A program made the position numbers and the translations under genes. Shown here piece by piece: positions 34,957 through 45,744 of a DNA stretch of 64,000 nucleotides. Each line of letters starts with the position of its first letter. Position 1 is the first letter of the stretch. Origin of the DNA: Brachypterus glaber (taxonomy: Eukaryota > Arthropoda > Insecta > Coleoptera > Kateretidae); assembly GCA_958510825.1 (NCBI GenBank), contig OY294044.1:74756895-74820894 (forward strand), written 5' to 3'. Under the pieces are notes generated by a model. That model was not told the origin of the DNA. It made no database searches and worked only from the letters and a program-made list of their open reading frames with translations.

Positions 34957-35621
34957 ATTAAAAAAGGATAAGGGAGTACACTTTTTTTTAAATTGTAAAA
35001 TATATATATACTATTTTTAAATTAGTGAAAAAGTTCATACACTAGAGTGTGTGTTAATGTGTGTGTAAATTAAAGTATTACCCTATTAAAAGTAGCTTTG
35101 GTTTTCAAAATGTATCTTTAATTCTATATTCTATGAAAAAGACAGGCTCATTTATAATAGGAGTGCACATCTTAGCCAGAATTTAATCATGTCGGTATGT
35201 ATGCAGCGCATATTGGAATAGGTATCCCAAAACAAATAACTTCGAAATTCCGCCAGATGTACTTTTAATTTCCGCCACAATGTTTAAACTTGCACTAATA
35301 TACTTAATTAAAAATCTTCAGAAGTCTTTTACTGTTTCTACGGACTTCTGATAAAAAAACAGTGCTCACTTATTAGAGGGCATCCATTAATTACATCACG
35401 CTATTATAGATCATTTTTGATCCCCACCTCATCAGGCTTCGTCACGTGGCCGGTACATTTCCAAATTATTAAGTCACACATTCAGTTAGCCCTCCCCCTA
35501 GAAAGGAGAGAATAGCTCTTAACAATTAAAAATCAGAAAAATCTTGAAAAAAATTGTTTCTATCAATTGTTTTTGTTAAAAAGGAAAACGGTAGTTTTAT
35601 TCATTAACTTTAAAATAGTTA
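34957..35621. other. Intergenic DNA with one repeat remnant
   Basis: GAGGGCATCCATTAATTACA at about 35376, followed by TCACGCTATTATAGATCATTT and CCCCACC, resembles a widespread arthropod transposon terminus from memory; no partner end is present. Otherwise AT-rich. Confidence 0.45.
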
Positions 35622-35821
35622 TTGCTTTCCCATTTTAAAAATTTTCAAAATTTCGGAAAGCCTTGTATTCGTGCAAAAATTGGTATATTGGGGTTTTTGA
35701 GGTTGCTGAAAGTAAATCTGAGTATAAAAAATTCAAACTCCACCCCCAAAGGGGCGGGGGTAGTTTTCGTAAAAATTGGTATATTGCGGTTTTTCAGGTT
35801 CCTGAAAGTGAATCTGATAAT

Positions 35822-36116
35822 CAGTCATCGGCGAATTTCCACTGCTCGCATAGGCGCCGCGTCGATTCTATCGTTGACGCGAGGTTTTAAATACTAACAT
35901 TTTTATTTTCTTCGAAAAACACCAATATATTTATATATTTATAGTTAATATGTATATTCAATATTGTTGTGTGTAACAAATTACTCGTCAAATGTTTCGA
36001 TTTAGTGACCTTTATAAAAATTTCCCTCATAATTCGGCAAAATTATTCCGTAAGCCTATGTTTCTGTGTTTATTTTCAACGTTGATGAGTCATAACTGAA
36101 TTTATTCCGATTAATG
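35822..36116 (+). mobile_element. hAT-like family D, copy 1 (295 bp), perfect 8-bp TSD
   Basis: Ends CAGTCATCGGCGAATTTCC and, reversed, CATTAATCGGAATAAATTC. CTGATAAT on both sides (35814-35821, 36117-36124) is an exact 8-bp duplication. The interior matches copy 2 at 40259-40627 over CTCATAATTCGGCAAAATT and CGTAAGCCTATGTTTCTGTG. Non-autonomous; assignment to hAT rests on 8-bp duplication and CA ends. Confidence 0.88.
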
Positions 36117-36390
36117 CTGATAATAAAAAAAATCTTACTCCACCCCCTGAGGGACAGGGGGAGTTTTCTTGAAAGTTTATATATTGGGGTTTTTGAGGTC
36201 GCTAAAACTGAACCTTTTAATAAATTTTTTCTAATTTCACCCCCTGAGGGATTAATGCTGATAATAAAAAAAAATCTTACTCCACCCCCTGAGGGGCAGG
36301 GGGAGTTTTCTTGAAAGTTTATATATTGGGGTTTTTGAGGTCGCTAAAACTGAACCTTTTAATAAATTTTTTCTAATTTTACCCCCTGAG
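36109..36390 (+). repeat. 141-bp tandem duplication within family E
   Basis: ATTAATGCTGATAATAAAA occurs at 36110 and 36251, and the units between are nearly identical. The second copy carries ATTAATG, the last bases of the hAT-like element, so the duplication happened after that insertion. Confidence 0.8.
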
Positions 36391-36505
36391 GGGTGGGGGT
36401 AGTTTTGTGAAAATTGTTGTATTAGGGTTTATAAGGTTTCTGAAAGAGAATTTGATAATACAAAAGTTCTAACTCCACCGCCTAAGAGGCGGGGGTAGTT
36501 TGAAC

Positions 36506-36909
36506 GGACTTATTTAAAAATAAGTTTTCCTCTTCTAAACTACCTGCTTTTTTCCGTTTAAGATCATTTCTGTCTATTTCTTTAACTTTATTTATAAACT
36601 CGGTATTCTCTTTAAAACTTTAGGGGAAAGTTAAAATAGCAAAGAAAAACGCAGTATACTAGCCACTGTGAAGAATATTCTATAAAATGTGAAGCATATG
36701 TAATATTACAATTTTCATGACTTGTTTTATGACGCGGTGCCAAGAATGCTTCCATAATAAAAACACAAGTTTTTAAATATACTATGATTAAGTGTGTATG
36801 TTCCCAGCTGTTCCTGTGAAAACTTATTACTTACATGAATTTTTGTATTAAGTAGTTAAATGTAAACAGTCTTAGATCAGAATCTACACAAATCAATAAA
36901 AACAAACAA
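36506..36909. other. Intergenic DNA between opposed family E blocks
   Basis: Part of it (36640-36760) shares AAAACGCA, TATACTA.CCACT and GTGAAGCA words with 23865-23950 and 10750-10800, probably another dispersed repeat. No gene. Confidence 0.45.
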
Positions 36910-37145
36910 AACATACACTGCCCAGTAAAAGAGCTTTCCCATTTTTCACATCCGCGCGTAAAATGTATTTTTTATTATCAGATTCACTTTTACCAATTTT
37001 CACGCCTCTTAGTTGGAATTTTTTTATTATCAGATTCTCTTTCAGCAACCATAAAACTCCAAATATACCAATTTTTACAAAAACTACCCCCCACCCCTCA
37101 GGGGGTGAAATTAGAAAAATTTTATTATAAGATTCAGTTTTAGCT
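36910..37145 (-). repeat. Family E block, minus orientation
   Basis: Starts with the reversed right flank TACACTGCCCAGTAAAAGAG and CTTTCCCATTTTTCAC. Then reversed units TTATTATCAGATTC, CAATTTTTAC and CCACCCCTCAGGGGG follow. The 101-codon frame at 36893-37198 is its translation. Confidence 0.75.
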
Positions 37146-38116
37146 AAATGTGTAATAATATATCTAAAAAAAACAAATCCACCCAAAGCCAAAATCATAC
37201 GAAGACTGCTTGTTTCTTTTTCTGACCGTGGTTAAATAAAATATAAACCAGATACAGTATTTTGATATCTAGCAGCCTAACTTAGGCTGCCTAGACTTCA
37301 TTAATTTAGTTCTAGTATCTGTTATTTAAGTAGTTTTGTAAAATGCATATAACATCAGTAATTGTAAAAATGCACATAAAATTATATTAAAATAAAAATA
37401 TTTACATTCTTATGCAGTACACGAGAAAGGGAGCAGCTACGATTTAGGGGTTTCAACATTTGGAATCCTGAGGCAATTTCCTACATCTCCATACCTTTAG
37501 ATGTGAGATCCAATTTTGTGAAACCTGTCGCGGCTTGAAGACCGCCGTGTATTATAATGCTACTTAAAATACCCTTCGTTTAAAGTGTAACCAGGGTAGA
37601 TATCCATTTGAAAAAAATTACATTATGGTGGTGGGGACAGGGCCTTTAAATTTAAACATTTTAAAATTTTAAATTTTGTAAAAATATGCTACATCAAAAA
37701 ATAAAATCGGTCTGTCGGATGATTTTGCCCTGTATACTCATGGAAGAGTATCATATTATTTCTCGTTTAATGTTTTAAGTAGTTGGCAACTAACAAATTT
37801 TCGTTTATAAAAATAAAGCTATATAGAATATGAGACCGTCTGAGAGTAAAATAGCCACAGAGTGTTGTATTAATTAATATTTTTAGAGAGATTAATGAGA
37901 CAGATAAATATCTTGTGACATAGGTATAATATATTATACACTTATACACTACTCTTCTTAATAAGGATGTTAATAGTATCAGGCATTTTCTTGTGATGAA
38001 ATGTTCCTATAGAAATAATTAATTACAAATAAAGTTACAAGTAATAACACAAAAAGTTTACTATCCATAGGTAGTAATAATTAAATTTTTATATAAATAA
38101 CTTTTAAGCGTAATAG
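37146..38116. other. Intergenic DNA without a recognised gene
   Basis: AT-rich. No family recognised on either strand. Confidence 0.5.
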
Positions 38117-38752
38117 TTACATCTATATTTAATTATAATTACACTAGCCCACAAAAAAAGTTCCACCTGTTCCTATGTATTTTGGCATGCTGAATACGAA
38201 TCTGCCATAAAAAATGCAACTCACGGGCTCATTTTTTTGCTACACTGAAAAAACTATATATTGGAGTCATATGTTTTTTAACTAATTTTGGGTCGCTGAG
38301 ACCAAATCTGGCCTGAGAAAAATGAGATAAAACTGGTAAAAAATCATTATTTTAGCCCTCTTTTGTTCTAAAATCGTGGGAGATAAAAATATTCTGAGGA
38401 CAAATTTGGATTCGGCGACTCAATATTAGTTAGTTACATCTAAATTTAATTATAATTACACTAGCCCACAACAAAAAGTTCCACCTGTTCCTATGTATTT
38501 TGGCATGCTGAATACGAATCTGCCATAAAAATGCACCTCACGGGCTCATTTTTTTGCTACACTGAAAAAACTATATATTGGAGTCATATGTTTTTTAACT
38601 AATTTTGGGTCGCTGAATATTTCTGCTTGAGAAAAATGAGATAAAAGTGGTAAAAAATCATTATTTTAGCCCTCTTTTTTTCTAAAATCGTGGTAGATAA
38701 AAATATTCTGAGGACAAATTTGGATTCGGAGACTCAATATTAGTTAAAAAAT
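38117..38752 (+). repeat. 317-bp tandem duplication rich in the GGATTC..GCGAC word
   Basis: Two units (about 38117-38433 and 38434-38752) share CAAAAAGTTCCACCTGTTCC, TATTTTGGCATGCTGAATAC and ACTATATATTGGAGTCATAT. Each unit holds the degenerate word three times in alternating orientation: GCTGAATACGAATCTG, GGGTCGCTGA and TTTGGATTCGGCGACTC (or GGAGACTC). Confidence 0.8.
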
Positions 38753-39431
38753 ATCCAACTTAGAATATAAAAACTTTAAATTGATAGGTACGAGTAGATT
38801 AAATAGGGATATTATGTAAAAAAGTATTTAAAATAAATGGATCCTGTGACAAAACTAAGAAGGGGTGGAGGGTAAGGAGCAGGATGTATAAGGGGACAAA
38901 CTAAGGGCCACGTACTCATGCTAAAAATCGTCAAAAATTATCAATAATGGGTCAAAAACTAACTAAAAATATATTAAGTAACACGGTTCATATGTAATAA
39001 AGTAAAATTTTTACGATGTAGAACCATTAAAAAAAAAACGACAAAAAATACGAAGCATTTTTTTTATAAATTATTTTTAAATTGCTATAATTGCATGTAC
39101 TAAAATTTAAAAAATAAGATATGTTGGATTTTTTTTAAGGTCAAATTTGGATTCTGCGCCTTTAAATTGATAAAAAAAAATATATTTTTGAGCTCGGGAA
39201 AAAGGTTTGCACTGTGTTGTTTAATTTTATTGCTTTTTTATTTATTTACTTTTTACGAACAAACTACGCCAAATAAAAAAATATTTGTATACATATTTTT
39301 GTAGAAAATTTTATTATCTACAAAGAAGGTCCTATAAAATTTTTATACAAATTTGGTAGTTTTGCCATAAATGTGAAAATAATAAATTCTGCGCTTTAAT
39401 TTTAAGCTTTTTATTTTTTTTTTTCGCATAT

Positions 39432-39432
<1 letters not shown>
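38753..39432. other. Intergenic DNA with a further copy of the motif
   Basis: AAATTTGGATTCTGCGCCTT at about 39145 is another copy of the recurring word. No gene. Confidence 0.5.

Positions 39433-39511
<79 letters not shown>
39433..39511. repeat. (TAA)n microsatellite at the 3' end of a LINE
   Basis: About 26 uninterrupted TAA units. They lie immediately downstream (minus strand) of the LINE 3' UTR at 39512-39800, in the place of a LINE tail. Confidence 0.9.
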
Positions 39512-40800
39512 GAAGTTTATTTATAATAACAACGTTACATAAAATGAAGTTAGCTCAGCTCTTCTCAGGAACCGGTCGTAACTAGAATGTACTAGAATGA
39601 GAAGCAGTCCGGCCCCCAGAAAGTTTCGCTAATCCAAAGAAATAATAATAAAAAATACATAAAGTTACATAAATTACAACTATAGTTTCTAACTAAATTT
39701 ATAAAGAATAATATATAATATAATAGTTCGATATCCAAATATTACTAACTATTAAAAAGAAGTTTTTTTTGGTTTGTTTTAAACTTGTTTAATGAAAGTG
39801 ACCTAATATCATAATCGTCCATTGCAGAATTGCACAAAATTGTAATAAAAAGAGCGTTCATAAAAAGCGGAGTAATAGCGAGGTAGAGACAAGTTATTTT
39901 TTCTTCTAATATTTACACTATGAATATCACCCCTGAAACAAACCCTATCAGTAAGATAGCTTGGAGCATTTGCATTTATGACTTTGTGAAACAAACAACG
40001 ACAGTGAAGTTTTCGTCTTTGCTCCATATTAAGCCAATTTAGTTCTTTAATTTTTTGTGATTTATGGTTATGTTCTCGATAGTATTTTCTTATTCCAAAA
40101 ATAAATCTTATGCAGCCATTTTATATCTTTTGAATTCTGTCCCTATCAGCAGCATCTATACAATAATTGTAAACAGTATCACAGTAATTAAACTGACCAG
40201 AGAGTCGCATAAAGTTGCTTTAAGAGTATTGTCCATCATATGGCGGTTATTATATAACCAGTAGTCGGCGAATTTCCAGTACTCGCATAGGCGCCCCGTC
40301 AACCTTTTTATTTCTTTTTATCTTGATTTTTTTTAATGAATCCATTTAAATGAGTAAGGTGGGAAAAAAAGTTTTCGACAAATAAAAATTAAAAACTTTC
40401 GTATTCTTAAAAGATAAAAATCGAATGTCGTTTTTTTCTTCCAAAAACACCGATATATATACGTATGTATAGTTAATATGTATAGTCAATATCGTTGTGG
40501 GTAACAAATTAGTTGTCAAATGTTTTGATTTATAAAAATTTTCCTCATAATTCGGCAAAATTATTCCGTAAGCCTATGTTTCTGTGTTTATTTTAAACGT
40601 TGATAACTGAGTTTACGCCGAATACTGTATATAACATTTTCATGCTACAGTAGGCTTTCCTAATCATGTTGTTAACCTGCGTCTTGAATCATAAGCTGTA
40701 GTCAATGCACAACACCTAAATTTCTTGCTTCATTCGCTGTTGGAATTTGGATATTATTTACATGTACTTACTAGTAAGTATACTGTGACAGTAGGTCCTT
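39512..40800 (-). pseudogene. Broken LINE 3' fragment (RT connection and C-terminus)
   Basis: Minus-strand translation, with breaks, gives RT connection-domain segments in order: NEARNLGVV then FKTQVNNMIRKAYCS (about 40770-40640), LYNNRHMMDNTLKA and NYCDTVYNYCIDAADRDRIQ (about 40255-40110), FIFGIRKYYREHN, ELNWLNMEQRRKLHCRCLFH, and YERSFYYNFVQFCN (to about 39815). The order and spacing match L2/Daphne-like LINE ORF2 C-termini. It is a pseudogene: an in-frame stop after RIQKI, a frameshift near the C-terminus (39809-39830), other shifts, and a hAT-like insertion at 40259-40627. The 3' UTR has AATAAAC and ends in (TTA)n on this strand. The 5' part is absent. Confidence 0.75.
40259..40627 (+). 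mobile_element. hAT-like family D, copy 2 (369 bp), inserted in the LINE fragment
   Basis: Ends CAGTAGTCGGCG and, reversed, CAGTATTCGGCG. TATATAAC on both sides (40251-40258, 40628-40635) is an exact 8-bp target duplication. Removing it joins the LINE pieces in the correct order. It shares CTCGCATAGGCGCC and CATAATTCGGCAAAATTATT with copy 1. Not coding. Confidence 0.92.
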
Positions 40801-41064
40801 CGCATATAGATTTTTGAATTCCTCGTATTTTTTTAATATAAAATATAATATATTTACTCTAAAAATTTCAAATTACTACTGTTTTTTTAAGATTATCTCC
40901 TGGCCATATCTCAAAGTTGTGAGGTGCTGGAATTTTTCTAAGGTCAGGTTCAGATTCTACGCTCTTAAATTAGTAAGAAAAATTTACTTTTACATAAGGG
41001 CAAAAAAAAAGGTGTGATTTGTTGCCTAGTATTATTCGAGGTATTATTAGTATGCCGTGTATAA
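40801..41064. other. Intergenic DNA with one copy of the motif
   Basis: GGTTCAGATTCTACGCTCTT at about 40946 is a diverged copy of the recurring word. The frame at 40814-41017 has no family. Confidence 0.5.
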
Positions 41065-41525
41065 AAAATACACTGCCCAATAAAAAAACTTTCCCATTTT
41101 TACCTCCGCGCATGATATGGATTTTCTATTATCAGATTCGAGATCAGATTCACTTTTAGCTACCTCAAAAACCCCAATATATAAATTTTCAAGAAAATTA
41201 CAGCGCCCCTTAGAGGTGGAGTTAGATATTTTTATTATCAGATTTACTTTCAGCAACCTCAAAACCCCCAATAGATGGAGTTAGATTTTTATTATTAGAT
41301 TTGCTTTAAACAACCTCAAAAACCACAATATACCAATTTTCACGAAAACTAACCACCGCCCGGGCTCGCCCCTCAGGGGGCGGAGTTAGTTTTTTTTTTT
41401 TCAGATTTACTATCAGCAACCTTAAAACCCCCAATATACCGATTTTCACGAATACTACCCCCTCCCCTCAAGGGGTAAAATTAGAAAAAAATATTATCAG
41501 ATCTTATTCGTCTACCCTAAAAACC
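41065..41525 (-). repeat. Family E block, minus orientation
   Basis: Begins with reversed right flank ACACTGCCCAATAAAAA and CTTTCCCATTTTTAC. About four reversed units follow with TTTTTATTATCAGATTTAC, CCCCCAATATA and CGCCCCTCAGGGGGCGGAG. The frame at 41047-41271 is its translation. Confidence 0.75.
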
Positions 41526-42179
41526 CCTGGTGACTTTTATTTATGTCCACCCTCAAAACTAAAATTAATCTTCATTCGATAAAAAAAGAAACTAGGGTGA
41601 TTTATATAGTTTTACATTGACTATAAAATGGCGGATTTAATTTTTGTTTGTTTTACTTCCGGTTTCGCTGGAGTCAATTGAAGATAATTAAGTTTATATT
41701 AACTATTAAAAATTTCATTTTGATATACTTGTTAATAACGCCAAAAATCGTCTGATCTGTCTATCGTGAAGCACCCAGTATATAAAAGCATATTTTATTT
41801 CTAACTCGCTCGTAGAAAAAATATTGTTCCTGACGCATGCGTAAAGAGGCTTTTCCGCAGTCGATTTCTTGCAAATCTAGTGCGAAAAAGAGCCTCTTTC
41901 CACACTTGTTAGGAAAATAGCTATTTTAAAAATGTTTGCATGAACTATGCATAAAATGATAGTCGCGCCTTCGCCAAAATTGTAAATACTATTCGTCATA
42001 TTATGAAGAATTGGTTAAAAATAAAAATTCTGTTTTAAAAACTAAAGAGTTACCTATAATATACTAATTATGCATAAGTCGACACAACGTAATTACGACG
42101 GCAACACGATATCAACAATTTGCATTTGTATACTACAGAATGCGAAGCTTTACATATCTTCACAGCTTGCTTTTTCAAT
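41526..42179. other. Intergenic DNA with one hairpin
   Basis: At 41827-41913, GTAAAGAGGCTTTTCCGCA and TGCGAAAAAGAGCCTCTTT are inverted, flanked by weaker TTCCTGAC and TTAGGAA words. No gene recognised. Confidence 0.5.
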
Positions 42180-43110
42180 TATTATAACTTTTCATATATT
42201 TTGCTTTCCCATTTTGAAAATTTTTAAAATTTCGGAGAGCCTTGCATTAGTGAAAAAATATTTCAAAATTTTTTTTTGCGTATTTTTGCGTTTTGTGATT
42301 TTGTCGATATAAATCAAATTCAAGCAAAAAAAACTGTCGGTCGGTAGATTAGTCTGTCGGTCGGTATATATATATAACTTAAAAACGCTTTAAGCTAGAG
42401 ACATTCCGGTATGTTACCAAAAGTTCTCGCTCGGGATTGTTTTTGGTGAACGTTGGGGAAAAATACATTTTTTTTATAAAAATTTGAAAGTTATATAGGG
42501 GTTTTCAAGGTTGCTAAAATTGAATCTGATAATTTTCACCCCCTCAGGGGTGAGGGGGTAAATATTTTTAAATATTTTCAATATTTTTGTCAAAATTGGT
42601 ACGAAGGGGTTTTTGGGGTCGAAGAATATGAATCTGATAATAATTTTTTTCTAATTTCGTGAAAATTGGTATATTGGGCTTTTTGAGGTTGCTGAAAGTA
42701 AATATGATAATAAAAAAAAGTCTAAATCCACCCCCTGAGAGTTGGAGGGTAGGTTTCGTGAAAATTGGTGTATTGGGGTTTTGAGGTTGGTGAAAGTGAA
42801 TCTGATTATAAAAAAATTCTAACTCCACCCCCAAATGGGAGGGGGTAGTTTTCGTGAAAATTGGTATATTGGGGTTTTTCAGGTGAATCTGATAATAAAA
42901 AAATTCTTACTCCGCACCCTGAGGGGCAGGGGGTAGTTTTCTTGAAAATTTCTATATTGAGGTTTTTGATGTCGCGAAAGCTGAATCTTATAATAATTTT
43001 TTTCTAATTTCACCCCCTGAAGGGTTGGGGTAGTTTTTGTGAAAATTGGTATATTGGGGTTTTCAAGGTTGCTAAAAGAGAATCTGATAATAAAAAATCC
43101 ATTTTACGAC
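42180..43110 (+). repeat. Family E block with left flank, plus orientation
   Basis: The left flank 42185-42470 includes GCTTTCCCATTTTGAAAA and the reverse of the 10.4-kb repeat. Then about six units follow (42480-43085), each with TATTGGGGTTTT, GAATCTGATAATAAAAAA and CACCCCCTGAGG variants. It ends at TCCATTTTACGACCGGATGTG, a truncated right flank. Confidence 0.78.
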
Positions 43111-43661
43111 CGGATGTGTATTTTTTTATTTGTGTATTTTGAAATCATAAGATGTCCTGTTTAAAATTAATTTAAAATAATAATTATTAACTAATAATAT
43201 TAATAATAAACTAAAAATATTAATATTTTTACTTTTATGAAATTTATTTATTTTGAAAATTCTACACTATATAATTTTTAAGTGGAAAATTGCGATTTTA
43301 TGGAGTAGTTTAAGATGCTTATGTAAATATTCTAACAAATTTTCTGTTATTTTTCAGGTATATAAACCAGTCATAAAAGGCAAAGGCAGTAGTTAGTGCC
43401 CTGCGGGGCCTCGGATAAATTCTGTGATAAAACAAACCCGAAATCTTAAACACATACGGTAAGTTTTACTTTATATACCTGGGTAATTCTTTGTTTACTT
43501 TATTTTTTTATTCTTCGGGAGATTTAATAGTTTGAAATACATATAAAAGCCATCTTATGATGGATATACAAGTCAGTAAAATATAATAATAAATAATTGA
43601 TTACGAATACATTCAAAAATAGTAGTTTAAAAAAAGAACATAAATACGTATACAATACACT
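43111..43661. other. Intergenic DNA without a recognised gene
   Basis: Contains a short GC-richer island at 43385-43430 (AGTGCCCTGCGGGGCCTCGG). No gene or RNA fold established. Confidence 0.45.
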
Positions 43662-44770
43662 TTAAAAATTATCGCTCAAAAATTCCTGGACACTATAGTA
43701 AGCTTTTTCTGCTAATAGTTCTTTTATTTTTTTTTAAACTGTACCATGTGCATACGTCTATAGATGTCCGGCAGCTTGTTATAAAATTTAACTCCTATGT
43801 AGCTAAGAGATTTTTCAAATTTTGATGTGCTATGAAGCGGTATACATAATGCATTACTGCCCCTAGTTTCATATTCATGAAGGTCTGAATTTCTTCTATA
43901 CAAGTTCATGTTTTCCCTAACCACTACCAGGCATCTATAGATATATACACACGGCACCGTTAGTATATTTTTGTTTCTGAACGTGTCCCTACAAGATTCT
44001 CTATATTTTAAGTCAAAAATTTTTCGAATTAATCTTTTTTGTGCAATAAAAACCCGTTCCCAATTAGTTGCATACCCCCAAAGTATTATATTATAAGTAA
44101 TGTGGCTAAATGCTAAACTATAGTATACGTTAAGTACTCCCTCCGGAGGTAATATAGATTTAACTTTGGAGATTGCATAGTATGCCTTGTTTAATTCTTC
44201 ACAGACAGAATCTACTTGGAGTTCCCATCTTAAGTTGTCATCCAGATTGATTCCGAGGAACTTTGTATCGCTTGCCGGCAAAATAATCTGGTCATTTATT
44301 TTAAGTGCTGGTAAAATCTTATCTATACCACTTTTGAAGTATAAACAAACTGTTTTCTCCAGATTCAGAATGAGATGGTTTTTATCGCACCATTTCATGA
44401 ACTGATCTATTATCTGTTCTAGTTTTATTTTTAGGAACTCAAGAGACTTTGCTGAGACCGCAAATGACGAGTCATCTGCAAACATACTAATAATTTCAGC
44501 AATGACATGCCCAGGCAAGTCGTTTACATAAATCAAAAGATAAGCGGTCCCAGCACTGACCCTTGAGGTACACCTATATTAATTTTAAAAAGACTAGACA
44601 TCGCCTTTCCTATTTTTACAAAAAAAATTCTGTTACTTAAAAAGTCTATAAGCCACAGTAGTACATTATTTCTGATACTAGATTAAACAGCTTATTTTTC
44701 GAGAATGGTATATCCAAGCAATCAAAAGCTCTGGTGAGGTCGAAAAAGAGTGCAGGCACAAAGATTTTGC
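43662..44770 (-). pseudogene. 5'-truncated, frameshifted LINE reverse transcriptase
   Basis: Read on the minus strand: ALFFDLTRAFDCLD at about 44755-44715 (RT catalytic Asp block), GVPQGSVLGP at about 44570, then a frameshift, YVNDLP and FADDS (the catalytic Asp pair), WCDKNHLILNLEKT, FLGINLDDNLRW, WGYATNWERVFIAQKR and YRESCRDTF. After an A-run frameshift near 43733 comes the natural C-terminus YYSVQEFLSDNF, ending at 43662. Stops and shifts interrupt 44530-44720 as well. The longest open part is 43724-44536 (270 codons). It belongs to the same LINE group as the RT at 30577-32193 but to a different lineage. The 5' end is missing. Confidence 0.82.
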
Positions 44771-44968
44771 TGTATATTTACAGTTTTGGTCTAACATTAC
44801 TGCTTATATATAAAAATGATCTTGTATATCACGAGCTATATCGGCACTAAGAATTTGTTACTGTAAAAAATACTAAACGATTTTGTATAAATGTAACCCT
44901 AAGCAACTTTTGTTATTTAATATTGTTGAATCAATACAAGTATAAGTTACACTGTGTAACAGTACTGC
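44771..44968. other. Spacer before the minisatellite
   Basis: AT-rich; nothing recognised. TGTGTAACAGT at about 44955 recurs at about 45250 before the second array. Confidence 0.5.
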
Positions 44969-45744
44969 TACATTGAGTTCTCGGATGGGGTCATTGAGTT
45001 CTCGGATGGGATCATTGAGTTCTTGGATGGGATCATTGAGTTCTCTGCTGGGATCATTGTTAAATACGTTCTACTGTGACGCTTATGTGTATCGTAACTG
45101 AAGGCTTAAAACATATTAATGTTATCACGGTTTTGATTTACTTGTACAGTAGAACAATAATAACAGAATAACGTTATTTTAACATTAATATGTTTAGGAT
45201 GGGTGGGTAGAGGGCTGATACCGTTACGAAAAAAAAAAACTTTTCGAAAATGTGTAACAGTCGCATTGAGTTCTCGGATGGGATCATTTAGTTCTCGGAT
45301 AGGATCATTGAGTTCTCGACTAGAATCATTTAGTTCTCGGCTGGGATCATAAGGTTCTCGGCTGGGATCATTGAGTTTTTAGCTGGGATCATTAAGTTCT
45401 CGGATGGGGTCATTGAGTTCTCGGATGAGATCATTGAGTTCTCGGATGGGATCATTGAGTTCTCGGCTGCGATCATTGGGTTTCTCGGAAGGGATCATTG
45501 AGTTCTCGGCTGGGATCATTAGGTTCTCGGCTGGGATCATTGAGTTCTTAGCTGGGATCATTGAGTTCTCGGATGGGGTCATTGAGTTCTCGGATGGGAT
45601 CATTGAGTTCTTGGATGGGATCATTGAGTTCTCTGCTGGGATCATTGTTAAATACGTTCTACTGTGACGCTTATGTGTATCGTAACTAGAAGCTTAAAAC
45701 ATATTAATTTTATCACGGTTTTGATTTACTTGTACAGTAGAACG
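44969..45744 (+). repeat. 21-bp minisatellite in two blocks
   Basis: The unit is 21 bp around GGATCATTGAGTTCTCGG. Four units lie at 44973-45058 and about 18 at 45264-45648. Each block ends in the same ~105-bp tail (GTTAAATACGTTCTACTGTG through TTGATTTACTTGTACAGTAG), so the first block plus tail is a partial copy of the second. Because 21 is a multiple of three, frames stay open on both strands (45379-45645 minus, 45404-45667 plus). They give 7-residue repeats, which does not by itself indicate a gene. Confidence 0.85.

Larger units (their letters stand above)
35622..36505 (+). repeat. Family E minisatellite element, plus orientation
   Basis: It begins with the left flank GCTTTCCCATTTT, then CTTGTATTCGTGC. 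Several ~97-bp units follow, each with TATTGGGGTTTTTGAGGT, a GAATCTGATAATAAAAAA word and CCACCCCCTGAGGGG(C)GGGGG. The hAT-like element at 35822-36116 sits inside, and a 141-bp duplication at 36109-36390 adds a unit. The frames at 35622-36314 are translations of these units. No coding function. Confidence 0.8.

Noticed and set aside
45379..45667. Overlapping 87-88-codon frames on both strands as repeat proteins
   Set aside because: They are the translation of a 21-bp minisatellite whose unit length is a multiple of three; no promoter, homology or unique sequence supports coding.
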